From Campylobacter showae (GTDB lineage: Bacteria; Campylobacterota; Campylobacteria; Campylobacterales; Campylobacteraceae), in NCBI RefSeq assembly GCF_900699785.1, contig NZ_LR535679.1, positions 1,550,001 to 1,614,000 of the forward strand: a DNA stretch of 64,000 nt, given 5' to 3'. Position 1 is the stretch's first letter, and every line of letters starts with the position of its first letter. The position numbers and the translations under genes are program-made. The notes under the pieces were generated by a model that saw nothing but the letters and a program-made list of their open reading frames with translations, ran no database searches and was not told the origin of the DNA. Positions 54,860 through 64,000 of the stretch are shown piece by piece.

Positions 54860-56608
54860 TTAAAATCCGAGTCCAATCCTAAACCCTATATGTACCTTAT
54901 TTGTTTCAAAGTATTTTGGTTTATAAATTGGCTTTGAAAACAACAGGTCATAGTTTAGATTTGTGCCTAGCGGCTCAAATGAGCCTTTTATACCTATGCC
55001 AGCACCTGCGAGTTTATTTGAGTTATAGCTTTGTGAGGTAGTATCATATACGGCTCCGCCATCAAGTGCAAAATATAAAGTATGATTACTTACATAGTTA
55101 TACGATAGCGTATTTCTTAGATATATGCCTTTTTGCCCCACTAGGCTCATTCGTCCATCAAATCCTCTGATGCTGTAAATCCCACCAATGCTTAGTCTAT
55201 CTTGCAGTGTTAGTTTGGATGTATTGTATTGGGCATGAAGATGGGCGTCGTATGTTATATTATTATTCAGTCTGCTTTTGTATCCAAGATCAAGTAACCA
55301 AATTTTCATCCTGCTTGTACCCTCGCCAATACTTTGCTCTGGAGCCGGCTGTGCCCCCAGCATACCGGTGCCCCTTTTGTATGAGAGTGAGCCGTATAAT
55401 TGAGAACTATTTATATTGAGCTGCGATTTTACGCCCAGTTCATACCCGGCCGTTACTCTTCTTTGATTTGTAAGTTCAAACTCTTCTATATAGTTTTGAC
55501 TATTTCTTTTAAAGAAATTTATAAATGCAGTTGATTTTAGGTTTTGATCCCTATAAAAAAGGTAATGAAGCCCTAGGTTTTGTACTCTTGAAACCCCGCT
55601 ATATTTATATAAGTTGTTTGCTCCAGCTATTATTTGATCGTAGCTATAACGCGAATTTGTATAGTTAACAGCATACGGTCCAAAAGGGACAGAAAAATTT
55701 ATATAGTGATTATGTGAGCCTCCTTTTTTGTTTTCATTATTTAACCTTGTCTCCTCTTTATTAAATACCGCCTTACCTACGCTTATGGCATAGCTTTCAT
55801 TAAAGCCAAGAAGATTAAATGCACTAAGTGCAGCACTTGTTTGGTATCTGCCAGTCTCTTTGCTGCCGGCATTGTCTAACCCTAGAAATAGGGACAGCGG
55901 CAAAGCTCTAGATTTTCTAGTAATAATTATATCTGTGGAGTTTATAGCTTTTGATGGAGCCAGGGAAACGTCAACCTCGCCAAGAGTGGCATTCGAGATA
56001 TTTTCTAATGCTTGTTCTATGTTTCTAATGTTTAGTGTTTTATTGTGGTCTATTTCTCCAAATGCGCTAAATAGCATGGCTCTATGTCTTTGGTTATTAT
56101 CATTATTGATGGAGATACTATTTATGGTGCCTAAATTTAGTTCAAATTCAAGTCTTCTTGATTTTAGATTAACTGACTTTATGTTAGCGGTTGTTGTTAT
56201 ATATCCAGCTGAGATGATTTTATTATTAAAGCTTGAGATAATAGCATTTATGCTGTTTTCTCCTAGACACATACCGCCTTTAAATCCAAGATCACTCAAG
56301 GTAGATCTAAGATAGTTTTGAAATTTGTAGCCCCCGCTAGAGTCTTTGTCGTCAAGGGCAATGTAATCTATCTCAAAACAAGGCGACTCGTTTAGATCTA
56401 GTTGGGGTATTTTGGTATCATTATCACTCCATTGTTCTAGTTTTATATCGCTATGTTTACTTAGGCTTTGAGCCTGTTTTATTATATTTTGTTCATTTAC
56501 GCTCTCGCGCTGATTTATGTTTGGCTCATTGACTCCAAAAAGACAAACGCAGATAGTTGACAGCAGTAGCATAATTTTCAATGATTTATTTTTATAAGCG
56601 TAAAACAA
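54860..56608 (-). CDS. tpsB: TpsB outer-membrane transporter (FhaC/ShlB/HecB family)
   Basis: A 582-residue Omp85-superfamily two-partner secretion transporter. The signal peptide needs the basic start KNKSLKI, so I keep the TTG at 56608 (AAAGG 6 bases upstream) over the ATG at 56572. PCFEIDYIALDD opens the first POTRA domain (about 80-160), and a second runs from about 165 to 230. The 16-strand barrel follows, with the conserved RGFDGRMSLVGQKG-type L6 loop (IRGFDGR) and a terminal aromatic strand HIGFRIGLGF. It exports the divergently encoded TpsA. Confidence 0.88.
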   Translation of the reverse strand: MFYAYKNKSLKIMLLLSTICVCLFGVNEPNINQRESVNEQNIIKQAQSLSKHSDIKLEQWSDNDTKIPQLDLNESPCFEIDYIALDDKDSSGGYKFQNYLRSTLSDLGFKGGMCLGENSINAIISSFNNKIISAGYITTTANIKSVNLKSRRLEFELNLGTINSISINNDNNQRHRAMLFSAFGEIDHNKTLNIRNIEQALENISNATLGEVDVSLAPSKAINSTDIIITRKSRALPLSLFLGLDNAGSKETGRYQTSAALSAFNLLGFNESYAISVGKAVFNKEETRLNNENKKGGSHNHYINFSVPFGPYAVNYTNSRYSYDQIIAGANNLYKYSGVSRVQNLGLHYLFYRDQNLKSTAFINFFKRNSQNYIEEFELTNQRRVTAGYELGVKSQLNINSSQLYGSLSYKRGTGMLGAQPAPEQSIGEGTSRMKIWLLDLGYKSRLNNNITYDAHLHAQYNTSKLTLQDRLSIGGIYSIRGFDGRMSLVGQKGIYLRNTLSYNYVSNHTLYFALDGGAVYDTTSQSYNSNKLAGAGIGIKGSFEPLGTNLNYDLLFSKPIYKPKYFETNKVHIGFRIGLGF

Positions 56609-56983
56609 ACTTAGCCTTTGTAAATTTTTAAAAGAGGTATTTTATTTACTTATTCTTTAAAATATCATTTAAAAATATCGGCATTTTAAAATAATATTGT
56701 ATTGTAACACGATAATAAAATATTATTTCATCACATGTTCTGCTGCAAGATCTTTCAAAATTTGATTTTTACTTTTGTCTTGTTCTTTTTATTTTTAAAA
56801 CTTGTCTTGTCATCAAAGAAGCATGTCTCAGTATGGTACATCGGCTGATTTTTCGATTTTGAGCATTGCTTGTGCCTTTTTGGTATAAAATATGATAGTT
56901 ACAAATTATTTAAAAAGTTAATTAAATATGAAGTAACCTGTTGTTATAATTTGGTTACTAAGTTACCAAAAGGATCCCCGTTT
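56609..56983. promoter_or_regulatory. Divergent tpsB-tpsA control region
   Basis: The tpsA side has TATAAT at 56945-56950, flanked by GTAACC (56933-56938) and GGTTAC (56953-56958), with another GTTACC at 56962-56967. These half-sites bracket the -10 and look like a repressor operator. AAAAGGA lies before the ATG at 56984. The tpsB side is AT-rich, including TTGTATTGTAACACGATAAT near 56697, which resembles a site upstream of the first ATPase gene. Confidence 0.55.
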
Positions 56984-59900
56984 ATGCCTACTGCTAAGCA
57001 AGCCATCTCTTTTATAGTAAGCCTCTCTCTGCTTGTTGTTAATTCATTCGCCGGCATCATCTCCGACCCCGCTGCTGCCAAATCCAATCAGCCAGCCATT
57101 ATAAAGGCGCCCAATGAGGCAACCGTAGTAAATATAACTACCCCCAACAATAAAGGCATCTCATTTAATGAATATAAGCAATTTAATACGACTAATTCCG
57201 GCACAGTTCTAAATAATTCAGCAAACGGTGCCAATACCCAAATAGCCGGCTTCGTAAATGCAAATCCTTTTTTGAATGGCGGCAGCGCTAGCTTAATAAT
57301 AAATCAGGTAAATTCAAATAGCCCATCTTTGCTAAAAGGAAATTTAGAGATAGCTGGAGCCGGAGCTGATCTGCTAATAGCTAATCCTAGCGGTATAAGC
57401 ATAAATGGTCTAAATGTAATAAATGCTAACTCATCTAGCTTTGCCGCTTCTAAAGTTATTCTCAATAATGATGGTAGCTTAAAAGAGCTAAATCTAAATC
57501 CCTATCTAAATGGCGACATGCAAAGTAAAATAGAAATAGTGGGAAATGGATTAAACGATAAAAATAGTAATTACACAAATATCATAGCAAATACTATAAG
57601 CGTAGCTTCAAATATCCACTCTGGTGAGTTAAATCTAATATCTGCTAACGGTAAGGTACTAACCAGTGGCTCGGGGAAATTTAGCGTCCCCTTATCCGCT
57701 AATATTAATTCTGCCACATCATCTACTAAAGTGATATCGATCGATAGTACAAACCTAGGTGGCATGTATGCCAATAAAATAAGCATCATAGCCACTAGCG
57801 ACGGTGTTGGCGTCAATAATGCCGGTATCATAAAAGCTAATAATATAAGAATAAATGCGAATGGGGATATATTAAATAGCGGCATTATAAAAGCCGATAG
57901 TGATATAAACTTGATCTCTAGCAACTCTATATCTAATAAAGATAAAGCTAGTATCATAAGTGGTTCTAATGTAAATATTTCATCTGGTAAAACTATAAAT
58001 AACATAGATGGGTCAAGTATAGTGTCGGCCAATAATCTTAAACTAAATGCAAAAGAAATAAATAACGCATCTAGCGACATCTTGGCTTCCGGTATAGATA
58101 TTGAGGCTAATAAATTAAACAACTACTCGCTAAATAACCTAGAAACAAATAAAGAAAACTTTAGTGGCAATATTGATCTGGGATGTTGTGGAGAAAGGGC
58201 GTTTAAACTCAGTAGCGATATAAAAAAGATAAAAGACGAGATAAAAGCTAAGTGGAAACTTGAAGCAAAGAGCTACACCGATGATGAGTTGGAAGCAGAG
58301 TTGTTTGATAAAGTAGTGTCAGATGACGTTACCGCTTACGCTCTAAATTTGCACAAAAATAGTTATCTGCACGGAACAAGCTCATATCCATATGTATCGC
58401 TCAGTCTCGATGAGGGTTCAAATTCTATAATAATTACTACCTCGCATGTAAAAAATTATGAGAAAACCAGAAAGCTTTACTATAATATAGATAAAGAGTA
58501 TATCACTGATGGTAGTAGGGCTAAGTTTGTACCCTCCAATATTTATGCAAATAGCAATATAAATATCAATGCCGATACTATTACAAACGATAAGAGCAGG
58601 ATCTATGCCGGTAATGATATAAAAGCAAATGCTAAAGAGCTAAATAATATAGGCTTTGATCTAAATAGAGATGTAAGTAGCCATCTGAGATATGAGTGGA
58701 AGCAAGAAGAGTGGAAAGGTAAAATAGGAAAAATAACCGGTAAAAAACACTGGGTTACCAAGGGTGGAGATAGTGCTTATATATCTAAAAATTATAAAGA
58801 AAATGGCTATCCTGCTGTATTTACGTCTAATAATAACTTTTATGCAAGCCTTACAAATTTAAATAATGGCAATATAGACGATCTTGCCAATAAAACAATA
58901 GATATACCCCTATTTAAGCCAAGCAAAATTTCCCCTATATCATTTTATCCTACAAATACTGGCTTTTTATATAGTATTAATGGAGGACCTATGGCTTACA
59001 CAATAGGTAGATTTGATACATTTTACAAAGATATAAACTCTCTTATCCAAGCTGGCTTTGAAAGAAACAAGAGCTATAATCAAAGGCCTAGCTCACTAAT
59101 ACTGGCCAAGAATAAAATTTCTATAGATGCCGGCGGAAATATATATAATAGTGCAGCTTTAATAGCAAGTAGTATAAATCTAAATGCAAACTCCATAACA
59201 AATAAAGATGCGCTTTTAATATCTAGCGGCGATACTAATATAAATGCGGATACCAAACTTGCCATTTCCTCAAGTACTATAGTTTCAGATATTATAAATC
59301 TAAATGCAAACGATATAAGCATAGATCAAACTAGCTCTGAATATAAAAACTCACACCAAGAAGGTAATACTCTAGGAGCAAGCTCAAACTTAGAGGCTGG
59401 TAGCGATATCAGTCTAAAATCCAATAATATATTCATAAGTGGCGCAAGCTTAAAAGCCGGCGGTGATATAAATCTAAATGCCAATAACAATATAGATATA
59501 AAAGCCAGCAAAGAAGAGTATATTTTTGATTTAAAAGGAAAGGATACCGTCTTTAAGGGAGGAGTTGTATATAACACCGGCTCAAAATTAAAAGCCAACA
59601 ATATAAATGCTAATGCCAAAGATATAAATTTGATAGCAGCAAATCTAGATGCTAGTAGCGATATAAATATAAATGCGCAAGACAATATAAATATACAAAG
59701 TATAAACGATAGAACGGATCTAGAGGCCACAATAACCACTAAAGGCTTTTTATCTAAAAAGCAAACTAATGCTAAAAATATAAAAGAAGGGGTGATATAT
59801 TCAAATTTAAGGGCGGCCAATATAAATTTAGTATCCAAAGAGGATACTGGAATATCAGGCTCAAACCTATTAGCTAATGATATAAAAATATATGCAAATA

Positions 59901-62900
59901 ATATCAATATAAATCCTGTCGCATATGAGAGTTTAGAATACTCTCAAACTAATAAGAAAGGCTTTGGCGGCTTTAAAAGATCTCTTGATATTCACTCTTT
60001 AGCCAAACTAAGCTTGGCTGGCTCATCGCTAACAACAACTAGCGGTAATATAAGCTTAAATGCAAATAATGATATCTCTATCGTCTCTTCAAACGTAAAT
60101 TCTGCATCAATCCTAAATTTAAGCGCTCCTAATACCATCTCTATAATAGCAGCCAAGGAGCAAAGTAAAGAGGTAAGTATACATAAAAGTTCTAAATTTA
60201 ATCCGCTAGGCACTCTTGCTAATTCGGGTGCTATTGGAACTGGTAGCGGCGAGATCTATACTGTAAATTACAATGAGCAAGGCAGTCTTGATGGATTATC
60301 AAAGCTTTCAAACATATCAGCTAAAGATAATATAAATTTGAATACATCTGACGCAACTATCACAGCAAATTTAAGTTCGGACAAAAACATAGATATAAAA
60401 GCAAATTCAACTTCTATTCTAAACGCTACTAATACTCATGAAAATTATAGTATATCTAATAGTAAGAGTATAAGCATATCCAAACTGCAAGATATATTAA
60501 AAGAGAGTAAACCTAAAAGTATAAGCGAACTTAAAAAAGATACTAGCGTAAAGCTAAGAGTGGCGGATGCTAAATATAAAAAGGCCACCAATAACGCCTC
60601 TTCTTTAAAATCTATTAGCTCTACTCTTAATGCTGATAATATAAGCATAGAGACCAATGAAGATATAAGCATAACCGGATCTGACCTAAACGCCAAAGAG
60701 GATATTAGCATAATAAGTAAAAACGGCAACATCTATATCTCAAATAGCACAGATACCCTTGATACTACTTCAGCCTTAAAGCAAGCAGAAGCTGCGCTAT
60801 CTTTAACCGTCCAAAACGAATATGCCCAAGTAGCGCCAGCCGCCATTGCTTTAGCAGAGGCTATAAAACAGTTAAAAAATGTCAAAAAAGAGTATGATGA
60901 GTATAAAAAGCAAAAATCAAATTTATCATCCAAACTAAGCGAACTCAAACAAAGGTATAAAAACAAAGAAGTAGGCGTTGATGCTTCTGATATAGAAGAT
61001 CTAACTGATATACTAGATAATATAAAAGACGAAGAAAAATACTATATAACCAACATAGCTCTTGCTACTACAAACGTAGCCTCTAAAACAACAGCCCTAG
61101 TATCTCAAGCTGCAGCTGCCGCTTCAAGCTCAGTAACATACGGCTTTAGCGCAGGAGTAGCAGCCGACGTAAGCGGCACTCAAACAAATAGTAAGACCAA
61201 ACAAACCGTCTCTACTCCATCAAATTTAACCGCTTCTAATATAAGGCTAACGACTAATAAAGACAAAGACGCTAGTACAAACATAACCGGATCAAACCTA
61301 TTGGCTAGCAATAATATAGATATAAACACTAAAGATCTAAATATAAACTCTAGTAAAGATACATTTGAATTAGACGAGAAGAGTAAGGCTATTAGCGGAA
61401 GCGTTAAATTTACCATGTACGGAGGCGGTGGCGGAAGTGCCGGGCTTAACTACTTTACTAGCAGTAGCGATACTGAAAGTCTAAAAAACAACAATTCTCA
61501 TCTTTACTCATCTAAAGATATGAATATAAATACAGCTAATGACACAACTATCAAGGGAGCAAATTTAAGAGCCGATGGAACGCTAAATTTAAAAGTAGGA
61601 AATAATCTAGTCTTAGAGAGCGTAAGAGATAAATATACCTCTAGCCAAAAAGGCTTTGGCATATCAGGCGGAATCGGTCTCAGCGGTAACACCAAAGCAG
61701 AGAGCAACGGCATAAAGACGACAGGGCTATTTGATAAAAACCATTTCGTAGATACTAGCAGCGTAAAGACGTCTAGTACCAATGCAAATTTCTCTAGATC
61801 AAGATCAAATACTATAACTAAACAAACCATCCTCTCATCCATAACGGCTAATAACCTAAACGTAGAGGTAAGAAATAATACTCATCTAAAAGGATCACTA
61901 CTAGCAGCAGGAGAGTATGATAAAGACAATACCTTTATAGACAATCACAACCTAAATTTAAAAACAAATACCCTAAGCTATGATAACCTATCAAACATAA
62001 GCTATACCAAAGGAACAAACTTTAGTATAGGGGCTAACTATGCATTTAAAGATACTAAAACAGACAATCAAGCCAGGGCCGACAACAAAGATCTAAATTC
62101 TAAGATTACATCGGCCTCCTATTCAAACCAAAGAAATCTAAGCTATACCCTATCTAAAAACCTAGCGACTCTAGGCAGTGGCAACATAGAGATAGCAGAT
62201 AAAGAAAACTCTGATGATATAGATAGGCTAAATAGAGATACTACCAAACTAACAAAAGATCTAGTAAATACTAGCGTAAGCTCAAATGTGGATGCTAGTA
62301 TGGATTTAAGGGTGCTAACTAAGAGTGGGCAAAAGGAGATAGTAAAAGAGTATAAAGACTTAAATAAAAATATGAATATAATAGCCTCTACATTACCTGA
62401 CAAAAATAGTGATAATGTTATCGCAAAAGTATTTGGCAATATATTTGAAGGATTTAATTATATAAGTCTTGGCATAATGCCATCAAAAGAAAATAGGGGC
62501 GGAATTTTAGCTAATATACCAGTTTTAACAGGTGTTTTCGATAATTCTAACAGACAATACTTGGTGGTTAATAAAGAAAGTGATAAATACTCTGAAAAAG
62601 ATTTTGAAAAAATTCAAGATAGTAAATTTTTTAAATCTTTTAGTGATGCCGATAAAGAGAGATTTAAAGATCAACAAGACTTATACATATCAAAAAATCC
62701 ATATGAAATTACCAAAAAAACAGCAACCTTTCAAAATTTTACAAATGGTATAATGAATAATGAAGCAGAAGCTATAAAAAATGGTCTTCAACAAACTGGA
62801 TTCTGGAATACTAAGAATAGAAAAGTAGAGCTTACCGTTAATTATAATCCATCTTATGGTTTTTTGGGTGATTTGTTAGAATCTGCAGTAGATAAATTTG

Positions 62901-63376
62901 GTGGAACAACAGGAATGGCTAAGCAAACTGGCAATTTTTACAATGATGTAGTTGGCGCTAGAGGCGATAAAGGGAGTAACTTTGCAAACCATTCACAGGC
63001 TAACGGTTTAGCAAAAAGCGGTATAAAATGGAAGGTAAACAATGGTGGATTTAATGTCAATAATGGTAAACATACTATTGTATCCTTTGGCTCACCAATA
63101 AGTCGTGAAGAAATGTCAAAAACTATTGACCTTGCAAATAGCAAGACAGGAATCGAGCAATTTGTATATTCTGGCTCATATACTAAAAAGGGTGATTTTG
63201 TCGGAGAGGCGCTTGGTGGCAATAGTGAAGATAATAAAGATGCTAGTTTGACCGATAGGTTAAACATCTTAAACGCTATAAAATTATTTACAGATGATTC
63301 CCCACATAGTGAATATATATGCCAAGATTACATAAACAATAAAGGAGATGCTGTAGTAAAATGCGGATACCAATAA
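56984..63376 (+). CDS. tpsA: TpsA filamentous-haemagglutinin-like exoprotein with a putative hydrolase toxin domain
   Basis: A 2,130-residue protein. The signal peptide (MPTAKQAISFIVSLSLLVV) starts at the ATG at 56984; a longer frame from 56870 lacks a ribosome site. The TPS secretion domain (about 35-260) contains the NPSG motif at 134-137. A long beta-helix of FHA-type repeats (NINADTITN, DINLNANNNI) follows to about 1750. The last ~170 residues differ: NPSYGFLGDLLESAVDKFGG, then NHSQA with Ser2004 and DDSPHSEY with His2108. These are the expected nucleophile elbow and catalytic His of an alpha/beta hydrolase. It may act as an adhesin, contact-dependent toxin, or both. Confidence 0.85.
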   Translation: MPTAKQAISFIVSLSLLVVNSFAGIISDPAAAKSNQPAIIKAPNEATVVNITTPNNKGISFNEYKQFNTTNSGTVLNNSANGANTQIAGFVNANPFLNGGSASLIINQVNSNSPSLLKGNLEIAGAGADLLIANPSGISINGLNVINANSSSFAASKVILNNDGSLKELNLNPYLNGDMQSKIEIVGNGLNDKNSNYTNIIANTISVASNIHSGELNLISANGKVLTSGSGKFSVPLSANINSATSSTKVISIDSTNLGGMYANKISIIATSDGVGVNNAGIIKANNIRINANGDILNSGIIKADSDINLISSNSISNKDKASIISGSNVNISSGKTINNIDGSSIVSANNLKLNAKEINNASSDILASGIDIEANKLNNYSLNNLETNKENFSGNIDLGCCGERAFKLSSDIKKIKDEIKAKWKLEAKSYTDDELEAELFDKVVSDDVTAYALNLHKNSYLHGTSSYPYVSLSLDEGSNSIIITTSHVKNYEKTRKLYYNIDKEYITDGSRAKFVPSNIYANSNININADTITNDKSRIYAGNDIKANAKELNNIGFDLNRDVSSHLRYEWKQEEWKGKIGKITGKKHWVTKGGDSAYISKNYKENGYPAVFTSNNNFYASLTNLNNGNIDDLANKTIDIPLFKPSKISPISFYPTNTGFLYSINGGPMAYTIGRFDTFYKDINSLIQAGFERNKSYNQRPSSLILAKNKISIDAGGNIYNSAALIASSINLNANSITNKDALLISSGDTNINADTKLAISSSTIVSDIINLNANDISIDQTSSEYKNSHQEGNTLGASSNLEAGSDISLKSNNIFISGASLKAGGDINLNANNNIDIKASKEEYIFDLKGKDTVFKGGVVYNTGSKLKANNINANAKDINLIAANLDASSDININAQDNINIQSINDRTDLEATITTKGFLSKKQTNAKNIKEGVIYSNLRAANINLVSKEDTGISGSNLLANDIKIYANNININPVAYESLEYSQTNKKGFGGFKRSLDIHSLAKLSLAGSSLTTTSGNISLNANNDISIVSSNVNSASILNLSAPNTISIIAAKEQSKEVSIHKSSKFNPLGTLANSGAIGTGSGEIYTVNYNEQGSLDGLSKLSNISAKDNINLNTSDATITANLSSDKNIDIKANSTSILNATNTHENYSISNSKSISISKLQDILKESKPKSISELKKDTSVKLRVADAKYKKATNNASSLKSISSTLNADNISIETNEDISITGSDLNAKEDISIISKNGNIYISNSTDTLDTTSALKQAEAALSLTVQNEYAQVAPAAIALAEAIKQLKNVKKEYDEYKKQKSNLSSKLSELKQRYKNKEVGVDASDIEDLTDILDNIKDEEKYYITNIALATTNVASKTTALVSQAAAAASSSVTYGFSAGVAADVSGTQTNSKTKQTVSTPSNLTASNIRLTTNKDKDASTNITGSNLLASNNIDINTKDLNINSSKDTFELDEKSKAISGSVKFTMYGGGGGSAGLNYFTSSSDTESLKNNNSHLYSSKDMNINTANDTTIKGANLRADGTLNLKVGNNLVLESVRDKYTSSQKGFGISGGIGLSGNTKAESNGIKTTGLFDKNHFVDTSSVKTSSTNANFSRSRSNTITKQTILSSITANNLNVEVRNNTHLKGSLLAAGEYDKDNTFIDNHNLNLKTNTLSYDNLSNISYTKGTNFSIGANYAFKDTKTDNQARADNKDLNSKITSASYSNQRNLSYTLSKNLATLGSGNIEIADKENSDDIDRLNRDTTKLTKDLVNTSVSSNVDASMDLRVLTKSGQKEIVKEYKDLNKNMNIIASTLPDKNSDNVIAKVFGNIFEGFNYISLGIMPSKENRGGILANIPVLTGVFDNSNRQYLVVNKESDKYSEKDFEKIQDSKFFKSFSDADKERFKDQQDLYISKNPYEITKKTATFQNFTNGIMNNEAEAIKNGLQQTGFWNTKNRKVELTVNYNPSYGFLGDLLESAVDKFGGTTGMAKQTGNFYNDVVGARGDKGSNFANHSQANGLAKSGIKWKVNNGGFNVNNGKHTIVSFGSPISREEMSKTIDLANSKTGIEQFVYSGSYTKKGDFVGEALGGNSEDNKDASLTDRLNILNAIKLFTDDSPHSEYICQDYINNKGDAVVKCGYQ

Positions 63377-64000
63377 TTTTATTCTTAATAGTTTTTATGG
63401 CAGGATGTAGTTTTGATAATACATATAAAAGTGATTTCTATGATCGTGACTATATAAGTATGGATGCAAACACTACGCTTTATAGCTCAAATAAAACATT
63501 TTCAGTAAAGACGCCGATAAATAGAGGTATTTTATTTGAGGGTTTAGACAAATATGATGATTTTACAGTGTTGCAGCGCCGTATCATCGGAGAGATAGTT
63601 GAGATATTTTATCTTGAAATAGATAATATAGATACATTCGATGGAGAAAAGTATCTTGATTTGGAAAATATAAATTCTTTTGAGCTAAATACTAATAATC
63701 CAAATATAAAATATAAAAATGAAACATTTGGACAGTATTATGATAGGGCTTTTGTCAATATCATAGATGGTATAAAATGCAGAAGCTTTCCTAAAGAACT
63801 AAACAAAAAATATAATCATCAAAACAAGGGTGATGGCATAATTCAGACACAAGAGTATGAGACATATTGCAGCTTTTATGGTGCCAATGGTGCGCCAAAG
63901 GTGCTTCGTATAAGATCTGAATATAGCTTTAACTTGTCGAGTGAGGCATTTAAAAAAAGCACCCTTTCGGAAAAAGAAATGTTAAATAAAATAACAAGAC
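63361..64000 (+). CDS. Putative lipoprotein overlapping the tpsA end, possible immunity protein (partial)
   Basis: An ATG at 63361 lies inside the last codons of tpsA (16-base overlap), and the frame remains open to the window end (at least 213 residues). It starts MRIPIILFLIVFMAGC, a lipoprotein signal with lipobox MAGC (Cys16). The mature part is rich in Asp, Asn, Tyr and Ile, with two cysteines near 140 and 171. I do not recognise a family. Tight coupling directly behind a toxin-like C terminus is the usual place for an immunity gene. The identity is inferred; the open frame is certain. Confidence 0.75.
   Translation, partial: MRIPIILFLIVFMAGCSFDNTYKSDFYDRDYISMDANTTLYSSNKTFSVKTPINRGILFEGLDKYDDFTVLQRRIIGEIVEIFYLEIDNIDTFDGEKYLDLENINSFELNTNNPNIKYKNETFGQYYDRAFVNIIDGIKCRSFPKELNKKYNHQNKGDGIIQTQEYETYCSFYGANGAPKVLRIRSEYSFNLSSEAFKKSTLSEKEMLNKITR

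Larger units (their letters stand above)
46429..64000. mobile_element. Genomic island / integrated mobilisable element (continues past right edge)
   Basis: From about 46.43 kb the DNA becomes AT-rich, with ATA, AGA and AAT codons common and the CAAATTTGA words sparse. The segment carries a tRNA 3' fragment, a tyrosine integrase, an excisionase-like HTH gene, a ColE1-type mob region, an IS remnant and a two-partner secretion locus. Only the left boundary is in view. The other end should carry an intact tRNA gene on the minus strand. Confidence 0.75.

Noticed and set aside
59100..60100. CRISPR-like periodic repeats in tpsA
   Set aside because: The periodicity is in the protein (NINANDI-type beta-helix rungs); the DNA is not repeated exactly and has no spacers.
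57571..62439. Long minus-strand open frames inside tpsA
   Set aside because: They are hydrophobic mirror images of the Asn/Ile/Ser-rich repeats, without ribosome sites; they are by-products of repeat composition.

Overview
The window looks like chromosomal DNA of a Campylobacter, probably of the oral / human-associated group that includes C. showae, C. rectus, C. curvus and C. concisus. The evidence is a periplasmic methylmenaquinol:fumarate reductase set (mfrA-mfrB-mfrE), the eptC-dgkA pair, a TorA-like reductase next to a mono-haem cytochrome, a CiaB homologue, PFOR plus flavodoxin, a selenocysteine formate dehydrogenase, luxS, and gaps saturated with AAATTT words. The species call is an inference from gene content only.

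Region 1 (1-46,121) is resident chromosome with dense GC-rich genes. It holds mostly anaerobic and respiratory functions: pyruvate oxidation (nifJ, fldA), C4-dicarboxylate transport (DcuC), fumarate reduction (mfrABE), S/N-oxide reduction, formate oxidation (selenoprotein FdhF) and sulfide oxidation (SQR with a Crp/Fnr regulator and two DUF2892 membrane proteins). It also holds an iron-complex ABC importer with a tannase-like hydrolase in the same gene row, glutamate dehydrogenase, dUTPase, lipid A / envelope enzymes (EptC, DgkA) and two metallopeptidases (M3 family, CiaB). mfrE carries a one-base frameshift. A truncated second copy of a DNA-deoxyinosine glycosylase lies on the far side of a DUF4198 gene.

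Region 2 (about 46,429-64,000, running off the right edge) is an AT-rich genomic island with different codon use (many ATA, AGA, AAT). It begins at what looks like the 3' end of a tRNA gene (attachment site). It then carries two AAA/DUF4143 ATPases, a tyrosine integrase, an unknown gene, an excisionase-like HTH protein and a ColE1-type mobilisation module (mobC, mobA, and mobB/mobD nested inside mobA in another frame). mobC and mobA carry three disabling lesions. A decayed IS481-like transposase with a 16-G homopolymer separates this module from a two-partner secretion locus.

The two-partner locus is the most interesting part. A divergent tpsB transporter gene faces a 2,130-residue TpsA exoprotein. 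The C-terminal ~170 residues of TpsA resemble a serine alpha/beta-hydrolase, and its 3' end overlaps an unlisted lipoprotein gene that continues past the window. The arrangement suggests a contact-dependent or secreted lipase-like toxin with a lipoprotein immunity partner; this is inference. Together the island looks like an integrated, now probably immobile, mobilisable element carrying an antagonism/adhesion locus.
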